Shown here one piece after another: positions 1 to 10,453 of a DNA stretch of 64,000 nucleotides (the stretch's first letter is position 1; the number at the start of each line of letters is the position of its first letter). The DNA comes from Variovorax sp. PAMC 28711 (GTDB lineage Bacteria > Pseudomonadota > Gammaproteobacteria > Burkholderiales > Burkholderiaceae_C). The DNA lies in the NCBI RefSeq assembly GCF_001577265.1, contig NZ_CP014517.1, positions 1,293,001-1,357,000 on the forward strand, in the 5' to 3' direction. The notes under the pieces were generated by a model that made no database searches, had not been told where the DNA came from, and saw only the letters and a list, made by a program, of their open reading frames with translations. The position numbers and the translations under genes are program-made.

Positions 1-2092
<2,092 letters not shown>

Positions 2093-2163
2093 CTCTTCTT
2101 TCCTTGATGGATCGAGATGCGCGAAATGCCACCCCGTACTTGGCCGCTACGCCGGCAGCAGGT

Positions 2164-2553
2164 TTACTTTTGCTTCGCAAGCCAGCGGTCGAACTCGGCA
2201 ATTTCTTTTTTCTGTGCGGCGATGATTTTCTTTGACATCGCCTTCATCTCAGGCGACTTGCCGTGCGCCAATTCCATCTGCGCCATCTCCACGGCTTGCT
2301 GGTGGTGCAGCTTCATCATCATGGCGAAGTCCTTGTCGGTGTCACCTGACATCTGCATCTTCTGCATCCCGTCCATGCCGGCCATCATGGATTGCTTCAT
2401 GTCGGCCGAGCCGGCGCCCGAGTGCTGCATGTGATCCTTCGACATGGGCGCCGAAGCAGGTGCTGGCTGCGCTTGCGCAACACCGACGGAAGAAAGCACG
2501 ATCGCTGCAGAGAAACACAGCGACGAAGTGAGTGTGCGAAAAGAGTTTTTCAT
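2164..2553 (-). CDS. DUF305 family exported protein, copper-cluster associated
   Basis: A 129-aa protein with a Sec signal peptide ending near AQA, a short His/Met-rich linker, then the DUF305 core: FAMMMKLHHQQAVEMAQ followed by SPEMKAMSKKIIAAQKKEI. DUF305 proteins are small periplasmic helical proteins often found next to copper and silver resistance genes; the HH and the many Met residues are plausible metal ligands. The ATG at 2553 is chosen because the signal peptide begins there; the same frame stays open upstream into the next gene without making a sensible N-terminus. It lies between the P-type ATPase and the copper-storage protein in one transcription direction. Confidence 0.85.
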   Translation of the reverse strand: MKNSFRTLTSSLCFSAAIVLSSVGVAQAQPAPASAPMSKDHMQHSGAGSADMKQSMMAGMDGMQKMQMSGDTDKDFAMMMKLHHQQAVEMAQMELAHGKSPEMKAMSKKIIAAQKKEIAEFDRWLAKQK

Positions 2554-2582
2554 AACGTTGTCCTTGGTGAGTGGATTGAACT

Positions 2583-2912
2583 TCAGTGCGTCATTGCAAG
2601 GCATGCGGCAGCGCAGGCGTGGCAGGCCTTTGCGCAAGCTTGGCAATGCGCGGCCTTGTGCTGGGCGCACTCGTCGCCGCAGGCTTTGCAGATCTCGGCG
2701 CACAAGGCGCATACAGCCTTTGCGTGGACGCTGTCGCGGGCCATGACGCCGGCGGCGAGCTGGCAGATGGCAGCGCAATCTGCATCCATCGCGATGCACT
2801 TGGCCATCATCTTGACGTCCTCTTCTTTGAGGCAGCTTGAAAAGCAGTTGTTGCACGCGATGGCGCATGCGTTGCATGCCTCGATGCAAGCTGCGTAGGT
2901 TTCATGTGACAT
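2583..2912 (-). CDS. Cys-rich four-helix-bundle copper-binding protein (Csp / DUF326)
   Basis: A 109-aa protein with about 19 cysteines spaced mostly as CxxxC and CxxC along four helices (for example CIEACNACAIACNNC), plus His residues at the helix ends. This is the pattern of copper storage proteins (Csp), whose four-helix bundle binds many Cu+ ions through a Cys-lined core. No signal peptide is present, so it is probably cytosolic like Csp3, sequestering Cu+ before export by the neighbouring ATPase. An AGGAGA-like ribosome site precedes the ATG at 2912. The length fits the family. Confidence 0.9.
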   Translation of the reverse strand: MSHETYAACIEACNACAIACNNCFSSCLKEEDVKMMAKCIAMDADCAAICQLAAGVMARDSVHAKAVCALCAEICKACGDECAQHKAAHCQACAKACHACAAACLAMTH

Positions 2913-2993
2913 GGATGTCTCCTTTGGTTAAGTGCCGGAAGATCCGGCGGTGGGTTGAATAAAACATCCGCAAATGCGTTGCTCGGAAGCGCG

Positions 2994-3344
2994 TCAACGG
3001 GCTGCTTCGATCTTGGTGACGGTGATCTTTCCGTCGACCTTTTCCGCGAGGAAGCGAACCTTCTCGCCGGACTGAACCTGGTCCAGCACTGCATCGTCCT
3101 TGACGCTGAACACCATCGTCATGCCCGGCATGTCGAGGTTCTTAAGGGGTCCGTGCTTGATGGTCAGCTTTTTGCCATCCTTGTCGACCTTCCGGATTTC
3201 TCCATCGGACAGTTCGGACGTTGCAGCGGCAGTGGACGTTCCTTGCACTGTGGTCTGAGAGGGCGGGGCCGATTGGGCAGCAGCCATGGCGGAGAAAAGC
3301 ATCGCGGCTGCGGATGCAACGAGTGCGAGACGAATGTTTTGCAT
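2994..3344 (-). CDS. CusF-like periplasmic copper-binding protein
   Basis: A 116-aa protein with a clear signal peptide (MQNIRLALVASAAAMLFSAM, cleavage after AAAQ). The mature part holds the small beta-barrel of the CusF_Ec family: KLTIKHGPLKNLDMPGMTMVF supplies the conserved His, two Met and the aromatic-flanked site used for Cu+/Ag+ in CusF. CusF normally delivers metal to a CusCBA pump, but no CusA/CusB gene is visible here; the TolC-type gene upstream is the only efflux-channel component. The start at 3344 is preceded by AAGGA at good spacing, which argues against the longer open frame. Confidence 0.87.
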   Translation of the reverse strand: MQNIRLALVASAAAMLFSAMAAAQSAPPSQTTVQGTSTAAATSELSDGEIRKVDKDGKKLTIKHGPLKNLDMPGMTMVFSVKDDAVLDQVQSGEKVRFLAEKVDGKITVTKIEAAR

Positions 3345-3420
3345 TGAGAGTTCCTTGAGCATCGATTGGTTGTTGGGTTGACGGGGCGCGGCAGCAGGAC
3401 CGCACACCCGAACGTTGTGT

Positions 3421-3921
3421 TTACTTGTTGACAGCCTTGCCAGACACAGTTGAGACGTTCACGGCACCCTTCATCCCTGCGTCGTAGTGACCGGGTTGCA
3501 GGCAAGCGAAGTCGACCTTGCCGGCCTTCGTGAACTGCCAAACGATTTCCCCGCTCTTGCCGGGTGCCAGCGTGAGCATGTTCGCGTCGGCGTGTTCCAT
3601 CTCCGGGTTCTTCTTCATGACTTCGTAGTGCTCCTTGAGCTCCCTCTGCGTGCCGAGCACGAGCTCATGCTTGATTTGGCCGGAATTCTTGATGACGAAG
3701 CGCACGGTCTCGCCCTGCTTGACGCTGATGTCGGCCGGCGTGAAGCGCATGCTGTCGGCCATGTCGACGTTGATCGTGCGTGTCGACTGGGAAGCCACTC
3801 CGGGCTTGCCAATCGCGTCACTGGCATCGTGACCACCGGCGTGGGTACCCGAGGCTGACGCGCTGGCTGCGGCCAGAGCGAGCAATGCGGCGAGGGCGGT
3901 ATTGCGGAAGGCGTGGTTCAT
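3421..3921 (-). CDS. Cupredoxin-domain copper resistance protein
   Basis: A 166-aa exported protein with a signal peptide ending in ASASA and a single cupredoxin fold. Type-1 copper ligands are visible: His in IKHELVLG, then Cys140, His145 and Met150 in CLQPGHYDAGM. A short His/Gly-rich segment follows the signal peptide. It resembles periplasmic copper-tolerance cupredoxins (CopI/AcoP type) that sit beside multicopper oxidases; it may bind or shuttle copper in the periplasm. It lies 45 bp downstream of the oxidase in the same direction, consistent with co-transcription. Confidence 0.85.
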   Translation of the reverse strand: MNHAFRNTALAALLALAAASASASGTHAGGHDASDAIGKPGVASQSTRTINVDMADSMRFTPADISVKQGETVRFVIKNSGQIKHELVLGTQRELKEHYEVMKKNPEMEHADANMLTLAPGKSGEIVWQFTKAGKVDFACLQPGHYDAGMKGAVNVSTVSGKAVNK

Positions 3922-3966
3922 GGTTTTCCTTTGAGAGGCTGGGAGGTTCGAGGGGAGTGAAAAAAG

Positions 3967-5382
3967 TCAGTGGCCGGAATGGCCGTTGACGGGCTTGCGG
4001 ATCTGAACTTCGATGCTCTTGGCGGGCATGTTCTGAGCGGGCATCGCGGCCGCGCCGGCACCTTGCTGGCGCGGCGTTACCGGCAGCGGGCCATCTAGCT
4101 CATACGCAACGGTGCCTTTGGGGTGTTTGAACCAGCCGGGATTGGAGTAGTCGCCAGCCTTCTGGTTTTTGCGCACCTTAACCACGCTGAACATGCCGCC
4201 CATCTCGACCGAGCCAAACGGCCCTTCGCCCGTCATCATTCGCGCGGTGTTGTCGGGAATCGGCATTTCCATCTCGGCCATGTCCGCCATGCCGCGCTCG
4301 CCCATGACCATGTAGTCAGGCACAAGGTTGGAAATCTGTTTGGCCACGTCCTTGTGGTCCAGGCCGATCATGGTGGGCACGTCATGGCCCATCGCATTCA
4401 TCGTGTGATGACTCTTGTGGCAGTGAAAGGCCCAGTCGCCTTCTTCGTTGGCGAGGAACTCGAACTGGCGCATCTGGCCAACGGCCACATCCGTTGTCAC
4501 TTCGGGCCAGCGCGCACTCTTCGGTGTCGGGCCGCCATCGGTTCCCGTGACTTCGAACTCATGGCCGTGCAGGTGCATCGGGTGGTTCGTCATCGTCAGA
4601 TTGCCCACGCGGATGCGCACCTTGTCGTTCAGGCCCACGTTGAGCGAATCGATGCCCGGGAAGATCCGGCTGTTCCAGGACCACAGGTTGAAGTCCAGCA
4701 TCGTCATGATCTTGGGCGTCGCGCTGCCGGGCTCTACGTCGTACGCGTTCAGCAGGAAGACGAAGTCCCGGTCGACCTTGTCGATCAGCGGATGGTCTGC
4801 CTTCGGATGCGTCACCCAGAAGCCCATCATTCCCATCGCCATCTGCGTCATCTCGTCGGCATGGGGGTGGTACATGAATGTGCCGGGGCGTCGCGCCACG
4901 AACTCGTAGACGAACGTCTTGCCCGGGCGGATCGGCGGCTGGTTCAACCCCACGACGCCGTCCATGCCGTTGGGCAGGCGCTGCCCATGCCAGTGCACGC
5001 TCGTGTGCTCAGGCAGCTTGTTGGTCACGAAGATCCGCACGCGATCGCCTTCCACCACTTCGATGGTCGGCCCAGGCGACTGGCCGTTGTACCCCCAGAG
5101 GTTGGCCTTGAAGCCGGGGGCCATCTCGCGCACCACCGGCTCGGCCACGAGGTGGAACTCTTTGACGCCGTTGTTCATGCGCCAGGGCAACGTCCAGCCG
5201 TTGAGCGTGACCACGGGGTTGTAAGGGCGCCCACTGGATGGCACCAGCGGCGCCATGGTGTCAGGGGTCGTCTGGAACACCGGCTCGGGCAAGGCGGCCA
5301 TTGCCACCTTGCTCACGCTGGCTGCGGCAATGGCGCCAGTGATGGCACCCGCACCGCTCAGAAAATTGCGTCTGTTTGTCAT
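3967..5382 (-). CDS. Tat-exported multicopper oxidase
   Basis: A 471-aa periplasmic oxidase expected to oxidise Cu+ to Cu2+. The N-terminus NRRNFLSG is a twin-arginine signal. All four copper-binding blocks are visible: H130-W-H132-G, H172-P-H174, H267-P-M-H270-L-H272-G-H274, and H320-C321-H322 followed by H-H-x-M-N-A-M-G. Together they supply the type 1, 2 and 3 sites. A Met/His-rich segment (MADMAEMEMPIP) may collect copper. The ATG at 5382 is selected because the Tat motif follows at once; the open frame upstream only overlaps the TolC-type gene in another frame. The spacing to the TolC-type gene is 20 bp. Confidence 0.92.
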   Translation of the reverse strand: MTNRRNFLSGAGAITGAIAAASVSKVAMAALPEPVFQTTPDTMAPLVPSSGRPYNPVVTLNGWTLPWRMNNGVKEFHLVAEPVVREMAPGFKANLWGYNGQSPGPTIEVVEGDRVRIFVTNKLPEHTSVHWHGQRLPNGMDGVVGLNQPPIRPGKTFVYEFVARRPGTFMYHPHADEMTQMAMGMMGFWVTHPKADHPLIDKVDRDFVFLLNAYDVEPGSATPKIMTMLDFNLWSWNSRIFPGIDSLNVGLNDKVRIRVGNLTMTNHPMHLHGHEFEVTGTDGGPTPKSARWPEVTTDVAVGQMRQFEFLANEEGDWAFHCHKSHHTMNAMGHDVPTMIGLDHKDVAKQISNLVPDYMVMGERGMADMAEMEMPIPDNTARMMTGEGPFGSVEMGGMFSVVKVRKNQKAGDYSNPGWFKHPKGTVAYELDGPLPVTPRQQGAGAAAMPAQNMPAKSIEVQIRKPVNGHSGH

Positions 5383-5402
5383 GTCATTCGAATCGGTTGG
5401 GT

Positions 5403-6827
5403 TCAGTGGCCTGCGCCAGCGGAGGCGCCTTCGCGACCTGACATGGACATGGAGTTGCCCATGGAGGTGGGCTTGCCCATCACCGAAGCCGCGAGCGCGG
5501 CGTCGGCCAGCCAGAACTGCTGCTGTGCGTTGATCGCGTTGGTCACGCTGGAGATCTGGTCGCGTGCTTCGGCAAGCAGCTCGAAGACGCCGATCAGCAT
5601 GCCGTTGTAGCGAAGCACGTTTTCGTCGGCCATCGCCTGACGCAAGGGCACGATCTCGTCGCGGTAGTGCCGTGAGATGTCGTAAGCCGTGCGGTAAGCC
5701 GAGTAACCCTCTCGCAGCTGCGAGGAGGCGCCTCGCACGGCGGCGTCGTAACGGTTGGCCGCGACCAACGACTGCGCGTTCAGCGCGTCGCGCTGGGCAG
5801 AACCCCAGTCGAAGAGCGGCAGCCGGATGTCGAGCTCGAAGCCGCGTCGTGTGCTCTTGGTGCCCGCCGCGTTGTCGAAGACCGTGTCGCGACGCCCACC
5901 CACTTCCACGTCGGTAAAAGTCGACAGCAGGTTGAGGCCTTGCGACCGCCCTGCCACGTCCAGCTGAGCGCGAGCAAGTTGGACATCGAGGCGTTGCTCT
6001 GTTGCGGTGGCCGCGACTTCCTTCGCTTCGCGAGGCGTCTTGGGCAGATCCGGGAGACGTTCGGGCAAGGCCAACTTGGCGGCTTGTTCGTCGTTCAAGC
6101 CCAAGATGCGAATCAACTCCTCGCACGCAGCGGTGGTGGCGTGCTGCGCCATGGCGAGTTGTGTGGTCGCGTCGGCGTAGAACACCTGTTGGCGTGCACG
6201 CTGAAGCTTGCTGAAGTTGCCGATGAGCTGCATCCGGCGCGCGAGTTCGGCGCTTGCCTGGGCCGACTTGTTGACCTGCTCGGCATACTGCAGCGACTGT
6301 TTGGCAGCAACCGCGCGGACCCAGGCCTGCTTGACCTGCGTAACCTGGTCGACAACGACCCCGGTCAGCTGAACCTTGGCCTGATTGGCCTGGCCTTTCG
6401 AAATCGACAGGCGCTGCGGTAGCAGGATCAGGTCCACGAGGCCGAAGGACAGCAGCCGTCCGAACTCCAGTTCGCTGTTCAGGCGCATGCGCTCGAACGT
6501 GAAAATCGGATTGGGCAAACGACTGGTCTGGTTGGCCGCGGCGATGTCGCCCCAGCTCTGGGCAATCAGGGCTTGGACGGACGGGCTGTTGGCCAGTGCG
6601 AGCTGGACCGCGTCGCTTTGCGAAAGTGGCTTGGCGAGCAATTCCTGGGACAGTGCCGCCCGGCGGTCACGTTGCTCCTGGGTGCGGCTGAGTTCGAGCT
6701 TGCCGCCGGTGAACTGCTGGGCGTTGGTGTTCGTGTCCTTCAGGGCGTCCTCGATGCCGACAGAGGCACAGCCAGCCAGAAACGCGGCCGCGAAGGCGAT
6801 GGCGGTCAAACGCAAGGCGCGCCTCAT
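5403..6827 (-). CDS. TolC/CzcC-family outer-membrane efflux lipoprotein
   Basis: A 474-aa outer-membrane channel with a lipoprotein signal (AFLAGCAS, lipid-modified Cys) and two outer-membrane-efflux-protein repeats rich in long coiled helices, the pattern of CusC/CzcC proteins. It would form the exit duct of a tripartite pump, but neither the RND pump nor the periplasmic adaptor is encoded in this cluster; the partners must lie elsewhere or beyond the left edge. The C-terminus carries Met residues (MGNSMSMSG) like its neighbours. Its ATG overlaps the stop of the upstream small gene (ATGA), a sign of translational coupling. Confidence 0.9.
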   Translation of the reverse strand: MRRALRLTAIAFAAAFLAGCASVGIEDALKDTNTNAQQFTGGKLELSRTQEQRDRRAALSQELLAKPLSQSDAVQLALANSPSVQALIAQSWGDIAAANQTSRLPNPIFTFERMRLNSELEFGRLLSFGLVDLILLPQRLSISKGQANQAKVQLTGVVVDQVTQVKQAWVRAVAAKQSLQYAEQVNKSAQASAELARRMQLIGNFSKLQRARQQVFYADATTQLAMAQHATTAACEELIRILGLNDEQAAKLALPERLPDLPKTPREAKEVAATATEQRLDVQLARAQLDVAGRSQGLNLLSTFTDVEVGGRRDTVFDNAAGTKSTRRGFELDIRLPLFDWGSAQRDALNAQSLVAANRYDAAVRGASSQLREGYSAYRTAYDISRHYRDEIVPLRQAMADENVLRYNGMLIGVFELLAEARDQISSVTNAINAQQQFWLADAALAASVMGKPTSMGNSMSMSGREGASAGAGH

Positions 6828-7234
6828 CGCTTGTCCTTCTTCGCGGACGCACCCGACATGCCAGGCATTCCAGGCATGCCCACCGAGTGACTTGGCGGCG
6901 AAGCGGGCGCCGCGGCACCGTCCTTCGGAGATTCAGTCTTGGCCGCCCCTGCGCCAGAGGCCTCCTTGGCATAAGCCTGCCAGCCGCCGCGGCGGTAAAC
7001 CGTCTCGTTGGCCTCCTTCCAGGGGATGGGTTTTTCGTCAGCGAAGGGCTGAAAGCCCTCGAGCACGGACTTGTAGGTCAGGACGGGCGGCGTCGACGCA
7101 GTCGGCGCGCTGGGGTTCGCCGATGCGGGCTGAGCCAACGCGCTGAGGGCATTGAATGTTGCCGCGGCTGCCACGGCCGCGGCGGCAAAAAAGCGAAAAG
7201 TTGCCAGCCGACGGGCCGACGATGAATGGAACAT
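6824..7234 (-). CDS. Small exported protein of the copper cluster, unknown function
   Basis: I do not recognise a named family. The 136-aa product has an N-terminal signal peptide (cleavage near ALAQ), a central conserved-looking block (LTYKSVLEGFQPFADEKPIPW followed by ANETVYRRGGW) and a low-complexity Ala/Pro tail ending in a Met-Pro-Gly run (GMPGMPGMSG) and lysines. The Met-rich tail could bind Cu+. The gene overlaps the TolC-type gene by 4 bp, so the two proteins are probably made together. A periplasmic accessory role in copper efflux is inference from position only. Confidence 0.7.
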   Translation of the reverse strand: MFHSSSARRLATFRFFAAAAVAAAATFNALSALAQPASANPSAPTASTPPVLTYKSVLEGFQPFADEKPIPWKEANETVYRRGGWQAYAKEASGAGAAKTESPKDGAAAPASPPSHSVGMPGMPGMSGASAKKDKR

Positions 7235-7354
7235 GGAGTCCTCGCGAGTTCATGAACGGAGTGCGTCAGTGCTGCCCGAAAAAGGGCATGACGCATGCGA
7301 TGCATGTGCGTTCGCCGCTACCCGGTGACGTCAAGTCACTGGCACACGAACGCT

Positions 7355-7771
7355 TTAGGCGCGAGGAGGTTTGTCGAGGACGCGCGGCGTCAATGACGCC
7401 ACTGCAGAAAAAGGTTCTGCCAAGGCGGCAGGGGGCAAAGCAGGTGACGCCACCACGGGCGGGTCGCCAATGAGAGCGACGGAGTGGCAGGCACCGCAGG
7501 TGCCGCACTTGTGGCCCGAATCCGTGTCCAGGGAGGCACCTTCGTGATGGTGCGGAGTGGCTTCGATACCCGAGGCCGAATCCACATGTCCACCGTCGTG
7601 CGCGTGCGACTTCGGTTTCACGTGTTCGTGCGGCAGGGCTGGCTCTAAAAACGTTGCTGCCGTTGCCGATGTTTCGCCTGCTGCGCAGAATTGCATGGTC
7701 GCGGCTGCATAACCCTGAAAGGGCACTGCGAGCATGAGAGCCCAGAGCAGCAGGGAACGAAACAGCGACAT
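7355..7771 (-). CDS. His-rich exported protein, first gene of the copper cluster
   Basis: A 138-aa protein with a signal peptide (SLFRSLLLWALMLAVPFQGY) and a middle rich in His and acidic residues (HEHVKPKSHAHDGGH, then HHHEG), then a CxxCxxC-type cluster (KCGTCGACHS). These are plausible metal ligands. The family resembles uncharacterised proteins at the head of Burkholderiales copper/cobalt loci. The start at 7771 fits the signal peptide; it lies only 7 bp downstream of the -10 element of a MerR-type promoter, so the message may be almost leaderless. The function is unknown; periplasmic metal buffering is a guess. Confidence 0.75.
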   Translation of the reverse strand: MSLFRSLLLWALMLAVPFQGYAAATMQFCAAGETSATAATFLEPALPHEHVKPKSHAHDGGHVDSASGIEATPHHHEGASLDTDSGHKCGTCGACHSVALIGDPPVVASPALPPAALAEPFSAVASLTPRVLDKPPRA

Positions 7772-7778
7772 CTTTCGA

Positions 7779-7809
7779 ATTATGGACGTTGACACAGTGA
7801 CAAGGTCAA
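7779..7809 (-). promoter_or_regulatory. MerR/CueR-type promoter with 19-bp spacer
   Basis: On the minus strand TTGACC (7804-7809) and CATAAT (7779-7784) are separated by 19 bp instead of the usual 17. Within the spacer a 10-1-10 dyad (ACCTTGTCAC, T, GTGTCAACGT) matches in 8 of 10 positions. Over-long spacers spanned by a dyad are the hallmark of promoters untwisted by MerR-family activators such as CueR. The regulator gene itself is not in the window. Confidence 0.65.
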
Positions 7810-7851
7810 GCGATTTTCGTCCGGAATTTAGCTTGCCTAAACCACGGAGCG

Positions 7852-8916
7852 TCAATGTTCGTGGCGATGGTGCGCGTCCGGCACGTGCGCGTGCTTGTGA
7901 AGAAGCGGCGTATGCACATGCCGATGGCTGTGCGAGTCACTTTCAAAATCGGCATGCACGTGATCGTGATGCCCGTCGTCGTGCGTGTGCGCATGCTCGT
8001 GGTCCAGCGCTCCGTGCCGGTGTTCATGACCATGCGACTCTTCAAGGTGCAACGCGACCCCGATAAGCATCAGCGCACCTCCGGCAAGCATGATCCAGGA
8101 GCCGCTGCGGTCGCCGAGTGCGATGGCAAAGGCGGCGCCGATGAATGGCGCACAAGCGAACACCGATCCCGTGCGCGCTGCACCGAAGGCGCGTTGGGCC
8201 AATAGATAGAATCGCAGGCTCAGCCCGTAGCCGGTCGCACCGACGAGCAGCAAAATGATCGCTGCACTCAAAGTGGGAAGTCGCTCACCGAATGCCCACG
8301 CTAGCAAGGCTGTTGCGACTGCGCCAATCAACGCCTTGCCGAGAACTACCTGGCTTGGGTCGCGCTCGGCCAGGGCGCGCGACAGCGTGTTGTCTGTCCC
8401 CCAGGCGGCGGTCGCCAAAAATACGGCCATCAGACCCCAAATCTGGACGCCGCCGCTCAGGCCCAGATCAATCACCAATGCCACTCCTCCGGCGAGTAGC
8501 AAAAACATGGCGACCCAGACCCGCCTTCCCATCATCTCGCGGTACATCAGTCGCGCCAGAACGGCGGTAAAAAAGGCCTCCAGCGTCAGCATCAACGACG
8601 CGCTGGCGCCGCTCGTGTGCTGCAGGCCCCACGCGAGCGCGACGGGACCGATGATGGCACCGAAAGCCGCCATGAGGAACAGGCGCGGAAGATCACTGCG
8701 GAGCAGGTGCGCCTCCTTCTGAGTGCGCTGACGCGAAATTGCGCCTGCGGCGGCCGCGCCGGCGTAGAGCACGCATGCGGTTGTTAACGCGCCCATGCCC
8801 TTGCCGAAATGCTGAACCAATGGTGTGCTGACGCCAAACAGCGCCGCCGCCAGCAGCGCCAGCAACCCGCCTCTGACGGCAGGCAGCGAGGCGTTGGTGC
8901 GGAAATGTTGACCCAT
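7852..8916 (-). CDS. EamA/DMT-family transporter with His-rich C-terminal tail
   Basis: A 354-aa inner-membrane protein with about ten transmembrane helices in two EamA repeats (first from residue ~15, second from ~160, the latter marked by WGTDNTLSRAL). After the last helix (about residue 290) comes a cytosolic tail of ~65 residues in which roughly every third residue is His (SHGHEHRH, then HAHTHDDGHHDHVH). DMT transporters move many small molecules; the tail suggests metal binding or sensing. It lies upstream of the copper cluster in the same orientation with 80 bp between, but the cluster has its own promoter. The substrate is unknown. Confidence 0.85.
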   Translation of the reverse strand: MGQHFRTNASLPAVRGGLLALLAAALFGVSTPLVQHFGKGMGALTTACVLYAGAAAAGAISRQRTQKEAHLLRSDLPRLFLMAAFGAIIGPVALAWGLQHTSGASASLMLTLEAFFTAVLARLMYREMMGRRVWVAMFLLLAGGVALVIDLGLSGGVQIWGLMAVFLATAAWGTDNTLSRALAERDPSQVVLGKALIGAVATALLAWAFGERLPTLSAAIILLLVGATGYGLSLRFYLLAQRAFGAARTGSVFACAPFIGAAFAIALGDRSGSWIMLAGGALMLIGVALHLEESHGHEHRHGALDHEHAHTHDDGHHDHVHADFESDSHSHRHVHTPLLHKHAHVPDAHHRHEH

Positions 8917-9113
8917 AAGTGAATTATTTCATCCGGTCAGCCAGGAAACACGTGCATGGAACGCACTGACGTTGAGTAGTGCATCGCTCTCTGCTTGGCC
9001 TCGCCAAAGCGGTCGCGAGCCTGAGGTTGGTCTACGTTGCCATGCCAATGGACAGCAAACTTCGTCCCTGACGATTTTGATGGTGAAGGGAACAGCTAGT
9101 CTTCAGCGATCAG

Positions 9114-9311
9114 TCACGACTTGTCAGCTGCACCCAAAAACTCTTCCAAGCTTATTTCGCCATCGATAAAGCGTCGGGCGCGAGCTTCGTGTTCTGAAGT
9201 TATTTTGAAACCAGATAGACCGAGCGAAGCGCGAGCAAAGTCCACCGCATCCTTCCGCTTGAGACGCCCCTCGGCAGAATTCTCGACTTTCAAGGTTGGA
9301 CTTTTCTTCAT
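9114..9311 (-). CDS. VbhA-like antitoxin domain protein (no Fic partner visible)
   Basis: A 65-aa protein. Residues ~20-60 (RKDAVDFARASLGLSGF, then ARRFIDGEISLEEFL) fit the VbhA antitoxin fold: a helix with a Ser, a short loop, and the closing IDGEISxEE motif. VbhA inhibits the Fic toxin VbhT by placing the Glu of an (S/T)xxxE(G/N) motif in its active site. Here the equivalent reads SLGLSG, with Ser where Glu is expected, so inhibition in the standard way is doubtful. No Fic gene lies next to it. Family assignment is from pattern memory. Confidence 0.6.
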   Translation of the reverse strand: MKKSPTLKVENSAEGRLKRKDAVDFARASLGLSGFKITSEHEARARRFIDGEISLEEFLGAADKS

Positions 9312-9493
9312 GAGACCCCACTAAACGTAACTGTTGCCAGCTTGACCTCGAACCAGGCTGGGTCACGTCGGTACTCGCTTTGATCCTGCGCTCCGAAGTT
9401 TGATGACCGAGTCTTGCCGACTGCTCTCAAGAATTTGCTTGCGCATTGAACCGCACCGAAAATTATGTTCTTTGACTCAAAGCCTCTGGAGCC

Positions 9494-10039
9494 ATGAACC
9501 AGCCGACTTCAGCCGCGTGGAATGAGGCTTCTCAGCTTGGAAGCTTCCTCGCGCGCTTCCAATACATGTTCCCGCTCGTGGGGTCAGATAGGCGGCGAGC
9601 GTATGTGTTCTTTCGCGGATGGATGCCCACATTCGCGCAGATGTGCGAGCAGATCGACATAAGCCTCGGCGATGACAAGCGGGACTTCGCTTGGGCAAGG
9701 ATTCGCGAGAAGTTCGGTGCGCCGAGCCTTTCTTACCAGATGTGCGGTCATGCGCGGCACGTGATACACGCGCATCGGCCGGATCAAGTCACTCGGATAG
9801 TTTGTGCGCCGGCCGATTCGTTTGATCCTTCCGCAGTGGAGATTCAAGAAGTCGTGCTGCGTGGGGAAGTGACACTCCGACAATCATGCATCGTGTGCGG
9901 GGCGCCTTCGATCATCACAAATGCCTGTGGGCCTTGGTCATCCCTTTGCGTCGAGCATCGGACGGGTACGTTCCTCAAAGGACTTATAGGAAGCTCTGTG
10001 TGGACGGCGGCGGAGCTTCGCGAAGAGCCGGTTGGTTAG
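9494..10039 (+). CDS. Hypothetical protein with C-terminal zinc-ribbon half (paralogue of 10454-10855)
   Basis: I do not know its function. The 181-aa product has an N-terminal block (FQYMFPLVG, then GWMPTFAQMCEQIDISLGDD and IREKFG) and a C-terminal block with CIVCGAP and LCVEHR that could hold one zinc ion (CxxC, C, H). Both blocks recur in the same order in the protein encoded at 10454-10855 on the other strand, so the two are diverged members of one family. There is no signal peptide or membrane segment. It stands alone, facing the 10440-10108 gene with a 68-bp gap. Confidence 0.7.
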   Translation: MNQPTSAAWNEASQLGSFLARFQYMFPLVGSDRRRAYVFFRGWMPTFAQMCEQIDISLGDDKRDFAWARIREKFGAPSLSYQMCGHARHVIHAHRPDQVTRIVCAPADSFDPSAVEIQEVVLRGEVTLRQSCIVCGAPSIITNACGPWSSLCVEHRTGTFLKGLIGSSVWTAAELREEPVG

Positions 10040-10107
10040 GCGGTCATTGCTCATCGGCGCTTCACTGGGCAGTGCCGCCTTCAGCGAGCCGGCAAATCAT
10101 GCGACGT

Positions 10108-10440
10108 TCACATGATGCTTAACCTCACCATCACATGTTCGCCGCCCCGTGTTCCATACCGACGTTGTCGCACAACAAAGGCGCGGAATCGAATACCTGA
10201 GATTTCAACAATCACAAACGCCGACGGGCGCACGCTTTGCCTTGTCTCATCCTCGTGGGCAACGACCCCGTAGTCGTTGTGAATCACGAGTTCGGCAACC
10301 GCAATGCTGTCGAAATCTTGCGCCGAGATTGTGAGGGTCTCGGTTTCGCTGTCGTACCACTCAGCGAATACAAAATCGGGCACCAGGCTACCGGTGTGTT
10401 TGTATCGACGTTGCAGCTTCTTGGGTGTGGCAGCGGTCAT
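10108..10440 (-). CDS. Hypothetical protein, downstream partner of the 10454-10855 gene
   Basis: A 110-aa protein with no recognised domain. It has a Lys/Arg-rich start (TAATPKKLQRRYKHTG), an acidic middle (AEWYDSETETLTISAQDFD) and a basic C-terminus. The start at 10440 is preferred: it lies 13 bp after the stop of the upstream gene, whereas the longer open frame only runs antisense-free through that gene in another frame. Transcription is shared with the zinc-ribbon gene, so the two may act together. The function is unknown. Confidence 0.55.
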   Translation of the reverse strand: MTAATPKKLQRRYKHTGSLVPDFVFAEWYDSETETLTISAQDFDSIAVAELVIHNDYGVVAHEDETRQSVRPSAFVIVEISGIRFRAFVVRQRRYGTRGGEHVMVRLSIM

Positions 10441-10453
10441 CGCCTTCGCTTGC

